DNA from: Paramecium octaurelia
Lineage: Eukaryota; Ciliophora; Oligohymenophorea; Peniculida; Parameciidae
Assembly (NCBI GenBank): GCA_905182995.1
Contig: CAJJDP010000142.1
Location: forward strand, 190,684 to 254,683
Direction: 5' to 3'
DNA length: 64,000 nucleotides
Of this stretch, positions 12,636 through 25,292 are shown piece after piece. The position numbers and the translations under genes are program-made. Under the pieces are notes generated by a model. It did no database searches. It had not been told where the DNA came from and was given only the letters and a program-made list of their open reading frames with translations. Position 1 is the first letter of the stretch. Every line of letters starts with the position of its first letter.

Positions 12636-15600
12636 ATGTCATTGTATTTGTAGAAATAGAAAAAAGAGAAAATAAAAATATAACCTAACTAAAATGTGAA
12701 CATAGAGGATTAGATTGTGAATACTGTACATACTAATTTCTAAGAGTTTTTTGATTATAAGAAAGGATTATGTGGATTGCCAACTTACATCACAATGAAT
12801 AATGATTTAGTATTTGTTGGAATGGAATACTCGTACGTTTACATCTTCCAATAAGTAAGCATGATGTGAACATCTAGGATAACGATTTTAAGCATGGATA
12901 TAAAATACTTGGGAAGGATACTCAAATTTATAGGGGTTAAGTGAAAATGATATAAATTTCTAATGATAACTAATTACTATTGGTGACATATTCAAACAAT
13001 GAGTTTGTGATCTTTAGTTTGAAGGTATGAATAGGTATCTAATTTTATATAGTCCTTCAAAGAAGTGTTACAGCAGAGATACCAACATCTAAAATATGCT
13101 TATATGGTGCCTATGTCAATTAATTCTGACAATTAGCTTCAATTAAGAAAGGAATAGTATTACGAAATCATTATTCATTTGGAAAACAATTACTTATTGA
13201 AGGTTCCTTTGGAGGCGAATTTAACCACGTTAGAATAGAAGATAAGCATTCCTATCTATAAATTTGGTGAACCTTGCGAGAAATAAAAGATTAAGGAGAA
13301 TACACATGCTGTATAAAATAAAAATGTTATTTTTAGAAAGTTTTTGAAAATGATTATGTGATGCCTCAATAATCAGTAATTCAAGATGTTTCCATTATGG
13401 ATTCATGTTACGAAGAGTTCATCTAATGTATGGATGACAGAGATAGCACAACTTCATTAGGGAGTCAATTAGATCAATCACCAACTAAAAAGAAGAAAAA
13501 TAATTTTTTTAAATAAATATTTTAAACCAGCACCAACTAAAAATAAGAATAACTTGAGGAAGCAAATGAGTATGTAATTAGTACGCAATTTGTAAGATTT
13601 AATGTAATCATTTAAGTATTTAATGGCAGTTGGATTTGCAAATAAGATCCAAGTTGTCAAAGTGTTTTTTGGGTATAAATTAAATCAAGAACAATCAAAA
13701 ATATACTTATTATTGAATTTTTAAAGACCTGACGCTTATATTTACAATTTAGTGTTTAATTAGCCACAAGCAAGTGATCAATATAAGCCTAGATGTTCAT
13801 GCGCTTGGGGATTGGGTAGTTTCAAGGAGACAAACAAGAGATATGTATTGTTAATCATAAATTGGGGATGCAGAGAATATTATGCATTTAAAGTGATGTC
13901 TAGTGATTACAAAATTCAAGTAGTACAAGGAGGTCATTTTTATAATTCTGTTGATTTAAGTAAATTAAGAGAACTCCCAACAGTATGTAATTTCATAACA
14001 AATTCTGTTTTTTACTCTGTTATTCACAATAAAGAAGATCAGACTAACATCAAACTATTCACAACCTCTTAATTTGAATATGGTGTCCCATTTAGTTTAG
14101 GTTAAATTTTAAAGCATTTTCTATAGGAGAAGCATATCTAAACATTGTAGAGTGGTCAATAACATCCAAAGTTCTATACTTTTGTAAGAGAGAACAAGTA
14201 GGAAATCACAATTAGTCAGAATGTGATGGATTCAATTAATGATGGTTTTCAAAAATCAAATGATATTATTTTGAATTATAAGTAATTGCATCCTAATTGT
14301 AAGATTTTCTGTTTAAATGTAGTATAAATCATTTATAAAAATGAACAGTGTTATATTTTGAATGGAACTGACTTGCAATCTATTCGATTAAAGAAATGGG
14401 ATGAACTGTTGTATGAATAGAGTGATAACAATGAATGGGAGAGGTGTTTCTAAACTGCAGTTGATATACATAGAGGTCATCTGACTTTATTATGCAACAT
14501 TCCTGAAAATGATGTTTAAAGACATTTTTGTATCAAGGAGACTTGTTGTAAGTTAGGTTTGTAATATCTTTTGTCGTAATTGCCAAATAAATAATTGAAA
14601 AATAGCTAATCCGTTTTAACTATCATGCATTTCCTAATTTAAACTCAAAATGAGGAATACTTATTTGAATCGATTGAGGATCTCATGGTAGGATGTGGTT
14701 ATAGAAATGTGTTTTATGATTACTTAAGGGAATTGCTCTAATACCATGAGGTGAGCATTCCATATTAGCATTAAATCAAAGTCTTGAAGATGTTCACTGA
14801 AATGGAGGATAAGGAAACTTGTACTAAATTGATAATGTCAATTTAAAATATATAAAGATATGATCCAAAAGGATTAATAGACTTCTGTTTGGAATAGGAT
14901 CTCATAGAACCCATGATGCACGTTTGTTCATAAATCAACGACTTTCTAACTCCATATCTAAGAATTATTACACTCCTTAGTCTTCTCCAAAGCAAGAATG
15001 CTTTGAGCGAGGAAGACAATAAAAACATTACTACTTTGACTCTGGACTAATGTAAAGCCTGTCTATTTAAGTATTCTTATAGATGTATATAAGTTTTTTG
15101 TCCTTCTGTTTTACAGGTCAAAATCAATCTAATCCTGAATCTTTCTTTACTGATAGACAGTTCAAGGCTATGTTCAAAGATCTGTTCGAATACTTATTTG
15201 ATTTGGAAAACATCCAGAAACTATTTGAAATTGATTACATCAAGACTTTGGAAGTCTTTTTGGCCATCTTTTCGGAAAGAATACAAGAGAGCTTTAAGCA
15301 ATTCTTGAATGAAGGCAAGGAAATTAACATTGAAATATCCAACAATACAATGATTGGGTTCTTACCTGAAATACTGGGTAAGATATAGGATTAACATTAG
15401 ATATCGATTAAACGGATTATCATCTAAGGATTTTATCTAAGGTTTATGTTTTAATAAAAATGGCAGAATAGGCATATTTTGGTAGGATCAATAATGCTAA
15501 GGTGATAGATGAGTATATGAATTATTCTTGTGCATTTTCAACCAATGTTTTTGCCATTTGTCCATTCCACTTGAATGTTAATCACATTATGATTAATCTA

Positions 15601-16224
15601 TTAGATTACATGGATGCTCTTAGAAAATAGCATAACACGCCATTTGACATAAATTGGATTTTGCGGGGTAGAGTTTAAAAAGATTTATCTAGTGAATTAG
15701 TGAAGAATGAATTCTTACACAAAGTTATGGTAAAAGTGGAGAGGTAATTTGAAGGGTAGTTTAAATTATTGGAAGAGTTGCGTTTAAAAGCTTAAGAAGA
15801 CAATTGGTAATGAAGCAATAGAATATTCAATAGGATTTGGATGGAAGCATTTTGTTTAATAAAGATGAAACGGTTGCCTGAAGCATTATATTTATATATG
15901 AGACATCCAGACCCATTATTATCTGAACGTGTATTTACAGCATTGGCAGTCTAACTAAGATAAAAGCAACAAGACGAATTCATACAAGATTGGATTTATA
16001 AGAATTTGGCTTTGCTTGCAGCTGAGAACTCGCATAAGTTGTTTTAGTTACTATATACATACAAGAAAGATGATTTAATGGAGGTGTTCAAGGAGATGAA
16101 ACAAGTGGGAGTGGTGTTGGTGGATTAGAAAATAAAGAGTTAACATAAGATGGACCTCCTATCTGGATTTGTGGAGTATTTGAAACCAAGAATGAAGATA
16201 GATTAAGATCTTCTTAAGATTTGA
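12636..16224 (+). CDS. VPS8: Vps8-like CORVET/endosomal tethering subunit
   Basis: Spliced product 1,134 residues with seven introns: 12855-12877, 13025-13052, 13311-13336, 13592-13616, 15085-15116, 15378-15400 and 15807-15833. Residues about 40-420 look like a beta-propeller (GLPTYITMNNDLVFVGMEYS; LMAVGFANKIQVVKVFFG; RCSCAWGLGSF). From about residue 480 the protein is alpha-solenoid. The stretch YDPKGLIDFCLEQDLIEPMM (near residue 700-725) followed by DFLTPYLRII matches the Vps8 pattern 'LD...V..LC..H.LYDALIYVYN...D.I.P'. Vps8 is the Rab5-binding subunit of CORVET, and ciliates use Vps8 paralogues in secretory-granule biogenesis. The usual C-terminal RING finger is not seen, so this is a shortened or specialised paralogue. 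Other Vps41/Vps11-type proteins are the alternative. Confidence 0.65.
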
Positions 16225-16277
16225 TGGATTAATTATTTGTATATGCATTCCGATAAATATTAATATTGTTATTTTGA

Positions 16278-18417
16278 TCAATCCTGTTCACCTTCTTTTT
16301 AGCCATCTCCATCATCTCCTTTTTGTTGTCCATCATCTCCCTATTGTTATCCATCATCTCCTTATTGTTAACCGTCGTCTCCATCTTATTATTAGCCATC
16401 ATCTCCTTATTGTTAACCATCGTCTCCATCTTGTTACTGCCCGTCGTCTTTATCTCCTTCATCTTGTCCCTGATCTTGTTGACCTTGCTGTTATCCATCA
16501 TCATCTCCTTACTGTTGTTTTTTATCGTCATCTTTAGGGGACTACGACTTCTTATCATCTCTAATAGAATATAAGTAGATCACATTACTTCTTTTGGGTC
16601 TTAGGACTGAATTCAGACAAATCATTTAATTTAGCTTCTTCATCCTTTTTAACAATTTGACTAAATTATTGTTCAGCTTCAGCTATCAATTCAGCCTTTC
16701 TTTGTTCCCATTTCTATTGGGCTGCCTTATTATCTTTTGGAACAACCTTTTTCATTAGATCTTATTATTTCTTAATGGCTTCTAGATTCTTTTCCTTTCT
16801 TGATTCTCTATCGAACATTTCATTCATCACATCTTTCTCTCTAAATTATAATTAGTATAATGAATCACATAATTCTAATAAAGTGACTGTACCATCCTAA
16901 TCACCAATGGCTACCAATTTACCAGCATTATGATGAGCACCACCATTGGAATTTATTTTTATGCAAGTCAAAGCTGTTTCACTCACCTTGTGACTGAATG
17001 CAATTTCATTCTATCTATAATAGTAATCCCAAACATCCATCCAACCATCTTTTCTAGTTAAAAAGAACACTCCATTTCTGGTAGGAGACCAACAACCATC
17101 AGTTAAATAACTGCCATGATATTTAGTTCTCATTATTGGAGTCTTGATATCCTCAACCCAAATCTTGGCACTCCAATCTCCAACTGTTAAGAAGAATTTG
17201 GGATTGGGAGGACTTCTATTAATAGACATAACTGGTCCTAAATGACGTCCACTCTCCAACCCATATCTAGCTGTAATTTCAACGGCCTTCTTTGGTTTCT
17301 TGTTAGCAACCATTAAGGATCCCATTTCTGTACCAATCAAATATTTAGTTGGTCCTGCTTCTGTGTTGTATTCCAATACTGTGGCACCAATCAAGGGATC
17401 ATTTGGATTTGCTCCTTCAGTTACATTCAATGATTCAATTGGACCTTCATTCAATTTTCTGGTATCCCACCACAACACACGACCATCAGTGGATGTAGTC
17501 ACACACTCAGTACCAGTTTTGCTAAACAACCATTGAAAATGAGTAATTGGGTCATGATGAGACTTTTCAACAGGGGATGTCAAGACTGGCTATTTACCTC
17601 TCTTTACATCCCAAACAGCAACCAAACCATTATAGCATCCACCTCCGATTTAATCAGACAACTTCGGATTGTACATCAAATTAGTAATAGGAGAATTCGT
17701 TTCTAATTCAGATTCGTGATTATTTGGGTTTTATAAATCCCATACAAAGGAGGACTTTATCATCCCTTCAGGCATTTGTTGGAATCTGCTAATTGCATAA
17801 GATACTGCTGCCTTGATTGGACCTTCTGGATGCCAAGATATTTCAGACACAGATCTCTTGACTCCTTCAGATTAATCCCTACCATTACATTCTAGTAATA
17901 CTTGAATAGCATCAGAGTCTTAGTGCTGAGATTCTCCACTTGATGTTCGCTTTCTTCGTCCAAGAAATATTCCTCAAACAAATCTATCTGGTTATTTTGA
18001 AGTATGCATTTCTCCACTGTTGTGCTCAACTCTTTGACAGCAACTGCAAATGCGGCATCTTTCTCGAACCTTCTTCTGTATTTGTTTTGGTCTTGCTACT
18101 CCATCGGGTCTATACCTGCAGGCCACTAAAAACTGTTGCATAAATTAAAATACCCCTCCTTCTTTATGATACATCACCTTGTCTCCTGTCGATACTCTCT
18201 CTGTATTCACCTACATTTTAGTAAACCAAATTCATACCGAATGCTCTGAATATTCAGCAATGTTATCCAAATCAATGTGATTCGGATTTCTTTTCACGTA
18301 GTTCGGAACAACCGCAACCGTCTTCGTGTAACCTGCTATTTTGATTTCGCTGTCCTAAAAATTGCAAGGCTTCCCCAAATCTCTTCTCTTCCTCTGATAT
18401 GTATAATAATCTGCCAT
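16278..18417 (-). CDS. DNAI2: axonemal outer-arm dynein intermediate chain 2
   Basis: Spliced product 677 residues with four introns: 18211-18237, 18126-18153, 17879-17901 and 16561-16588. The N-terminus (MADYYTYQRKRRDLGK), CILQNNQIDLFEEYF, EISWHPEGP and the WD-repeat run GGGCYNGLVAVWDVKRGK, SKTGTECVTTSTDGRVLWWD, FFLTVGDWSAKIWVED and KYHGSYLTDGCWSPTRN follow DNAI2 in order. It anchors outer dynein arms to the axoneme. The last intron joins the conserved part to a low-complexity tail (residues about 584-677) of repeated G-D-D-G-Q-Q-Q units, much of it written with TAA. The opposite-strand frames over 16270-16560 are shadows of this tail. It ends 53 nt from the Vps8-like stop. Confidence 0.93.
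16280..16550 (-). repeat. coding tandem repeat, acidic/Gln tail of DNAI2
   Basis: Imperfect short repeat reading roughly GGAGATGATGGCTAACAATAA on the minus strand, encoding repeated Gly-Asp-Asp-Gly-Gln-Gln-Gln. At least eight units are visible. Unit number is likely to vary between strains because of replication slippage. Confidence 0.8.
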
Positions 18418-18475
18418 TTAATTATTAATATTAAGTGTGAAAGTAATTCAAAATTGCATTATATACTTAATTAAT

Positions 18476-19853
18476 TCAAAACACTTTCGATCCTCCCATT
18501 CTCCCTTTCAAAAATATATTAGAGTACTTCACACAATTCGGGTCGTGATCTATACATATATATAACACAACCCTTACTTTCGTCATTCTCCTCCTTAATC
18601 AATTCCTTCCTAAAAAATGACTTCAACTCCTCATTCGGCTAAAATAGTGAAAACGCACTTGAATTTGAACTCATCGAATCTACTTTTACATCTACTCTAC
18701 ACATACCTTATTCTTCAAACTATGAAACCTAAACCTCCTTCCCCGATGATGAAACATTCTCAGCCGACTTCAAAGACACTTGTTATATAATCGGTGAATT
18801 TATTAGCTTGTCAGCCATCTACTTTAAACCCCCACTGTGTTTGTCGTAATTAATCGATTATTGAGTATTGATCTGATTTCCCTAAGTCTTCTACCTTTAA
18901 AAAAATGAAAATGTATTTTCCGTCTACAACACTTGCTACTATTCAAATCTGTTCGGAGACTTCTACTCCTTCTATTGCGGAGTCGATTACACCTTCTTTG
19001 TCGCCATTTAATTTTGCACCTAATTTGGTTCCGATTTGTAATTCATCATCCCCTAAGTACTCTTTTTCTCCTACACCTACCAAGATCTTTCCAACTTCTA
19101 CTCCGGCTGTGTCTCAGTCCTCCTTCTCAAATTCAATAAGTCCTTCTAAGATTGATTATAATCCTGCGACTGTTATTTTAATTATTGCTATTGTCTTTCA
19201 ATTTCTGCCTTCTACTACTACAATTGCACCTACTATTGCAACTTTATGTAATCCTTTATTTGCTACTCCTAAAGACTGCTCTCAGGAGTGTCCATGTATT
19301 TTGTTGGGTTTAGTTTGATTTCCTCCAACACACCCTGATAATCGGCTATCAATTCCCGAGTTAAATTATTTTGCAATTCCTTCAGTTTGTTTTCAGGCCC
19401 CCTTTTCGGCTTCTGACTCTTCATCTCTATAAAGTATTGAATCGATTGTTTTGGGGTTTTCACTGTGGAGATTTCCGATTTTGGAGATCTCATTTATTCC
19501 GTCTCCTCGTATTATTAACTGAGAGCCATCCTCATCGCCTGATCATCCAAATGGTGTCTAGACACAGTATTCCTTTGGTGGCCCAATGGAGTTGGAGCCT
19601 AACATTCCGTAATCTTTGGGGTCAGCGCTCTTTCCTTCGACTTTACCACTTTTATGGTGTGTTCCTCGTCCTTCGTCTGAATATTTTCTATCTATCTCTT
19701 GATGAGAGTTATTTGCTCTCTGACTAATTTGTTGTCATTCTCCTAAAGCACACTTTCAATTCCTATCAGAGCCAATAAGGTTATAGTCTGTTATGAACTC
19801 TAATTAGATAAAGTATGCATGAATTGTTAAATGAGACTTTGCCGAATGCTCAT
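18476..19853 (-). CDS. Gln/Lys-rich coiled-coil protein, unknown
   Basis: Spliced product 449 residues with one 28-nt intron (18550-18577). The N-terminal 60 residues form a helix (ALIGIESVLQENDNKLVREQ, ITLIKRQIENIQ). Residues about 150-330 are Lys/Gln-rich and contain a strongly Gln-rich coiled-coil stretch in which most glutamines are TAA/TAG. The C-terminal 100 residues are Ser-rich with acidic patches. No known domain. Its stop lies only 58 nt upstream of the DNAI2 start on the same strand, an extremely short promoter interval. A cytoskeletal role is possible but not shown. Plus-strand frames at 18905-19318 and 19371-19727 are shadows. Confidence 0.7.
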
Positions 19854-20373
19854 TTTGAAATAAATATATTTAAATTATCTGTTAATTATTAACAAGAAGA
19901 CAAACAAAAAGGACACCCTTCCAAAGAATTGAACTATCACTCCTTCTCTCCAAAACCACTCTCATTCTGAGACAAACCGTCTTGATAATACACCTCCAAC
20001 CCTCCTCTAAAATTAATCTAAACTCTTGTCTTTAAATTTATTATTCCCCACTTTTTTAATTAATTAAAATATACTAGTGAAACAATCTATACTTTTATAA
20101 TTGCAAATTGAAATACATAGTATGTCATCATCCAAATGATCTCTAGTCTAAATATAAATTAAAATATGTACGAAAATAAGAGATTAGTAAATTATATAAA
20201 AGGATGAAAAATAAAAATGATAAAATTTTAAATAAAGAAATAAATTATTTCAATAATCTTTCATAAATGTACTTTAATCTGGATACTGAATTATCAATAT
20301 ATAAGCACTTTAATTAGTCTTAAGGAATATCGATAGGGAATCAATTATTGAAATATTAAGATAAAATAGATAA
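19854..20373. other. intergenic, AT-rich
   Basis: No gene-like frame or RNA gene recognised between two minus-strand genes. Contains short A/T runs only. Confidence 0.5.
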
Positions 20374-21492
20374 TCAAATTATTGAAAATCTGGATCTTTT
20401 GGTTGAACGAGGATCAGTTTAAATAGTAAGCACATTGCCTACAACTTATTTCGGTTGATTTCTTTGCGTAGATATTTCACCAACATCAATGTATTAATCT
20501 TCCTAGTTCTGCTTTTATACATTAAATGTGTTTTGATGCCTACTTGTCCTGTTTTACATTGTTTCTTGCTCAGTACATAGTTTAGATTTTCGAAATGATT
20601 GTTTGATGTCTGAAATTGATATATTTTTATTAAGTATAGATTTCTTCACTGGTTTGAATTCTAATAGTTTCCAAAATTAAATTTTCTCTACAATTAACAA
20701 CCCTTTGACTATCATTGCAATTAGCCACAACAATATGAGAATAATAATCACGGAAAAGATGACAAACAAAATTAAGAAAGATTTGGAATCTAGAAAGTTT
20801 TTCCGATCAGTAATTTAATTAGCTTCTGATCTAAATTACAATAAAGTTCATACAATCGAATTCCAAGTAAGATTACTACGACTATCATCACAATCAAAAA
20901 GACCAATAAACAAAATAAAGGTAGTTTATCCTTACTTTGCGACCATGCTGTTTTCTAAAGATGAATGATGTAAATACAGGAGCGAATATTTTTTCGATTT
21001 TGAGTTCCATTTAATATGTATCAGAACAGATTTCACATTTCGCTTAATGAAGTTTATTTCTATATTTTTTGATAATTTGTTTTTTCAAACAATATTCATG
21101 CACATATTTTTGAGATCTAATACATTTACACACACGAATTAGAGGATTGTCTTTATATTCTGAAAACTCACAAATTCGACAGATGCAACCCACACTCTTA
21201 AAGGAATCTACATTAATTTAAATATAGATCAACTTCTCGCATAGATATCCTTTTGAAATATAAGCTACTGTTGGCTATCTTGCTTTTGAAGAGTCGAGTC
21301 AATGATTTTTGATGATTCAGGAATTTCATTAATGATAATCTCTAATAGATAATGTTTAGTTTTACAATCGTTACATTCATTTGCTTTTTGAGCGTACTTT
21401 TACTGAATAATTGATATGATGTCTAAAGGAGCAACCTAAGATTCAGAGATTTAAATTTTTTCTTATTTGAAAACATTTTCGGCTTTATTCAT
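20374..21492 (-). CDS. RING-CH (MARCH-type) membrane E3 ubiquitin ligase
   Basis: Spliced product 348 residues; introns at 21208-21233 (26 nt), 20955-20977 (23 nt) and 20831-20853 (23 nt). A RING-CH finger of the C4HC3 type is visible in the middle: CICRICEF, then VCKCIRSQKYVHEYCLKK and CEICSDTY. Two hydrophobic segments follow (LFCLLVFLIVMIVVVILLG and FLILFVIFSVIIILILLWL), the standard MARCH topology with a cytosolic tail. MARCH ligases ubiquitinate membrane proteins and direct their sorting. I chose the ATG at 21492; the frame remains open upstream to a TGA at the Rab2 end but holds only one other ATG, so the start is uncertain by about ten residues and the leader seems long. Confidence 0.85.
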
Positions 21493-21705
21493 AATTATAA
21501 ACTTATAATTAATTACAATCATAATAACAACAAAAACCTGACAATAATTTGATGCAGACAATAAACGAACAATTTGGTTATTCGAGAATACTGTGAATTG
21601 ATTGTAGGTTTTGGTTCCTCCTTTCGAAAAATCGATTATTTGGATTTCAAAAGATATATATAAATCAACTTCTAAATCAATGTAATATTTTGATAATTTC
21701 AATGT

Positions 21706-22450
<745 letters not shown>

Positions 22451-22752
22451 TCTGTATTATTTATTTTAAAATAAAATATAGAGAAAAAGTTATCAAAACA
22501 AAGCTTAAGCCCTTGAAATTGTATCAGATACCTTAACTGCAATTCGCCCAATTAAATTTAGGAGGAAACGGGAAGAAATTAGTTCTATGAATTACATTAT
22601 AAGTTTAGGAGAACTTGGCTAATTAGTTTGTTTTTCTTGTTTCATTATAAAAGAGTGTTATGGAAATTACATTAATATTACACTAATTTATGTGATAATC
22701 TATGTGATTATCAGAATTGAAAATTTTAAATTATATTATTTATTTATTAAAA

Positions 22753-23777
22753 ATGAATGAGTATTCGCATTTGACTCTACCCTTTCACTTTAATTCTGAA
22801 ATCAAATAGGTCGATCTATAAACATTTTAATTCCCAACTGGGAAGACAAAACCCCTTGATTTACAAGTGATGAATTCTGAAAAGGGAAAGTTTATTTTGA
22901 AAAAAATGAATCAGACTAACATCATTTTCAGAATGCGAAAATTTTAACACAAGAGCGATCCAAATATTGTTATTTACAAATTGGAACACGAGAGCGAAAT
23001 CAATGAGACTTATGATTCTTAGTATTACTTTCAAGACTTCTATTTTGAAGGTGAAAATGATTAAAACATCCTAAACCAATTTAAAAGTAATTGTTCCTGC
23101 CATTCAAATTAGAATACATACAATGTAAACCTTATCAACTGGAAAAGCAGCACGTTCCAAGAGACATTGCTAAACCATTCTGTTGGAGGGGTTCCAATTT
23201 CAAGATAAATTTGATGAAAAAGTATGTGAAGAGAAACAAAGTCGAGAAGAAAAATTTTATTACTCCCTTGAAATTTGGAGAAGTCCACTCCAATTTGGAC
23301 GAGATCTACCAAGAAACTGATCCCACCTTAAATCAACTATTCCAGAAAAAACCAATATGGCTCAAGAAACAATTAATAAAAGAGTTAAAATAATTTTAGT
23401 AATACGAAGAAAAGTTAGGCCAAATGGTTTATTACTACTATAATGGACCGTGGGCGAAATGCTATGTCTTAAAGTAATTCAATCCCCAATTGAATTCAAT
23501 CGCAGCAAAATATCAAACAATAAACATTAAGAACAATTAAAATGAGGACTCCAATAGTGAGGATTAAGATTACCCACAGAAATGCTTCACCTTATTATAA
23601 CTGTGCGATTTATAAGACAAGGACATCGATAAAATGATATAAGAGGCAATCAACAAAGGGAAACAAAACTCACCTAATTCAAAGGATTTTGAGAAGTATG
23701 GATGGTTTGAAAAATAACAGATGAAGATAATAGTTCGAAAAATTAAAAGTTTGAGATAACATCAGAGCAAATAATGA
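22753..23777 (+). CDS. TFIIIC tau95 / GTF3C5-like subunit
   Basis: Spliced product 332 residues with one 26-nt intron (23087-23112). The segment LNQLFQKKPIWLKKQLIKEL followed by YYYYNGPWAKCYVLKQFNP matches the conserved tau95/GTF3C5 centre, in which 'LF..RPIW.......' is followed by 'Y...GPWR......G.DPR' and 'YQ..D.R' (here KYQTINIKN). TFIIIC recognises the internal A and B boxes of tRNA genes and recruits TFIIIB and RNA polymerase III. At 332 residues it is shorter than yeast Tfc1 or human GTF3C5, lacking much of the tail. Assignment is from pattern recognition. Confidence 0.65.
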
Positions 23778-23859
23778 ACGGATTTTAATTTAAGGATTAT
23801 GAAATTATTAAGTTCTAAACAAAATTTTTGTCATCATATAATAAAAATATAATTCAATA

Positions 23860-24357
23860 ATGGAGGACCTCAAAAAACAATACAGCAAGATAAATAATGA
23901 ATTAAGAGAACAGATCATTCACCAGATCTTAAATGAAAAGAAGTCTATAGCAGATGTAATTCTACTTTGTCTATTGTGATAGGTTGCCCAAGAACATAAT
24001 ATATTGCAATCCACTTGTAAGTCCATTATTAATACTTACATGAGAGAGGGGAGAGTAGGCAAGAAGGAGAGCAGAGTGAGAAAACTTAAAAAAATAATCC
24101 GTATTTATGATATTGTCTTAAATCCTGTTCAGCCGTAAATGTCAACTTACCTCTATTGTCAAAAGACAGAGAATTGCATTGAGAAATCGATCAAGAGTCA
24201 GAAGGAGGAAAATGAATAACAAGAAATTTAAGAAAATGAGAATAATAATAATTTTATGATGCTTTCATTTTGGTGCGAATAAATCAAGAATCAACTCACA
24301 TCGTTTGCATAATCAAATTATGCTTTTTAAACATTCACTTAACCTTATTAGAAATGA
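23860..24357 (+). CDS. small helix-turn-helix protein
   Basis: Spliced product 156 residues with one 27-nt intron (23956-23982). The first 70 residues read like a homeodomain-like HTH of the transposase/paired type: REQIIHQILNEKKSIADVAQ, then EHNILQSTCKSIINTYMREG and RVGKKESRVRK. The pattern 'I...I.......I..VA....I..ST...I...Y..EGR' is shared with DNA-binding domains of Tc1/mariner and related proteins, but no catalytic DDE region follows. The rest is acidic and Gln-rich. It may be a host DNA-binding protein derived from such a domain; this is inference. Confidence 0.6.
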
Positions 24358-25292
24358 CTTAAATAAAATAATTTTATTTAAAATTTAGATCTTACTAATT
24401 AATTACAATTTCTAATTATTTATTTACAAAATAATTATATACATTTTTATATTTGGGTGAATTATGTAAACATCCATCATTATTTGAATTCAGGTTATCT
24501 TATTAATTATTGCTTATGGAAACTAAAAAATTCATTTGTTGACCTTATTGACTCATTTCAATAAAATTTCACTTGAATTATTCTATAGGGATTATATATC
24601 AATATAAGCATTTAACAAACTAAAATGTCGGCTTTTATAGGTAAATGCTTTTCAATAATCTTCTTAATGATTCAAATAAAAAAACCTTATACTATGGGGG
24701 ATTATGTAATAAATTTAAATAAATTACAATAAATTTAAAATTATAGAATAACAATTAGAATAAAGAGTAATGAATCTTGTCAAATAGAATTCACAATGTT
24801 TCTAAAATGAAGATTGTGTATTGATGTTCTTAAGTAAAGATTTTTGTGAAAATAAGATTGTTAACATGATATTTATTTTTGGAAAATAATAACACTCTAT
24901 AAAGAATGAACTAATTTAGACTGATGAGTTTTTGGTTTAAATGAAGGAATATTAAATTTATATCATATTGTTCATTTTTCTTTTTCTATCTTTTTTTCTC
25001 CGTTTTATAAGCTTAGCTATTAAATTTACCTAAGGATTGGAAGTGTTATGTAATTGACAAATTGTATTTTCTTGTTTTAGATGGTTCTTTGAGGTAGCAT
25101 GTATGTTAAACTAAATGTTTAGTTATTTTTAATAAAATTAATTAGCAAATAATTTGAAGGTATTTGTATCTATGGGTCATAGTATAGAGGATGGCAGTTC
25201 TAATTTTGAAAATGGGAAATTATAATTATTATGATGTTTTGAAAGACAATAAATTAAATAATATATATACTCAAAAAAAAGATAACTGAAGG
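24358..25292. other. long AT-rich intergenic region
   Basis: About 930 bases with no convincing coding frame, no tRNA-like structure and no repeat family that I can recognise. It separates two genes on the same strand and is longer than most spacers in the window. Confidence 0.45.

Noticed and set aside
13478-13660. Minus-strand hydrophobic frame
   Set aside because: Antisense to the Vps8-like gene around its fourth intron.
16229-16574. Three overlapping standard-code frames in a repeat
   Set aside because: All are shadows of the DNAI2 Gln/Asp/Gly tail, which the intron at 16561-16588 joins to the main gene.
18905-19318. 137-residue plus frame
   Set aside because: Antisense to the Gln-rich coiled-coil gene at 18476-19853; its Ser/Thr/Pro composition is a mirror of Gln/Lys codons.
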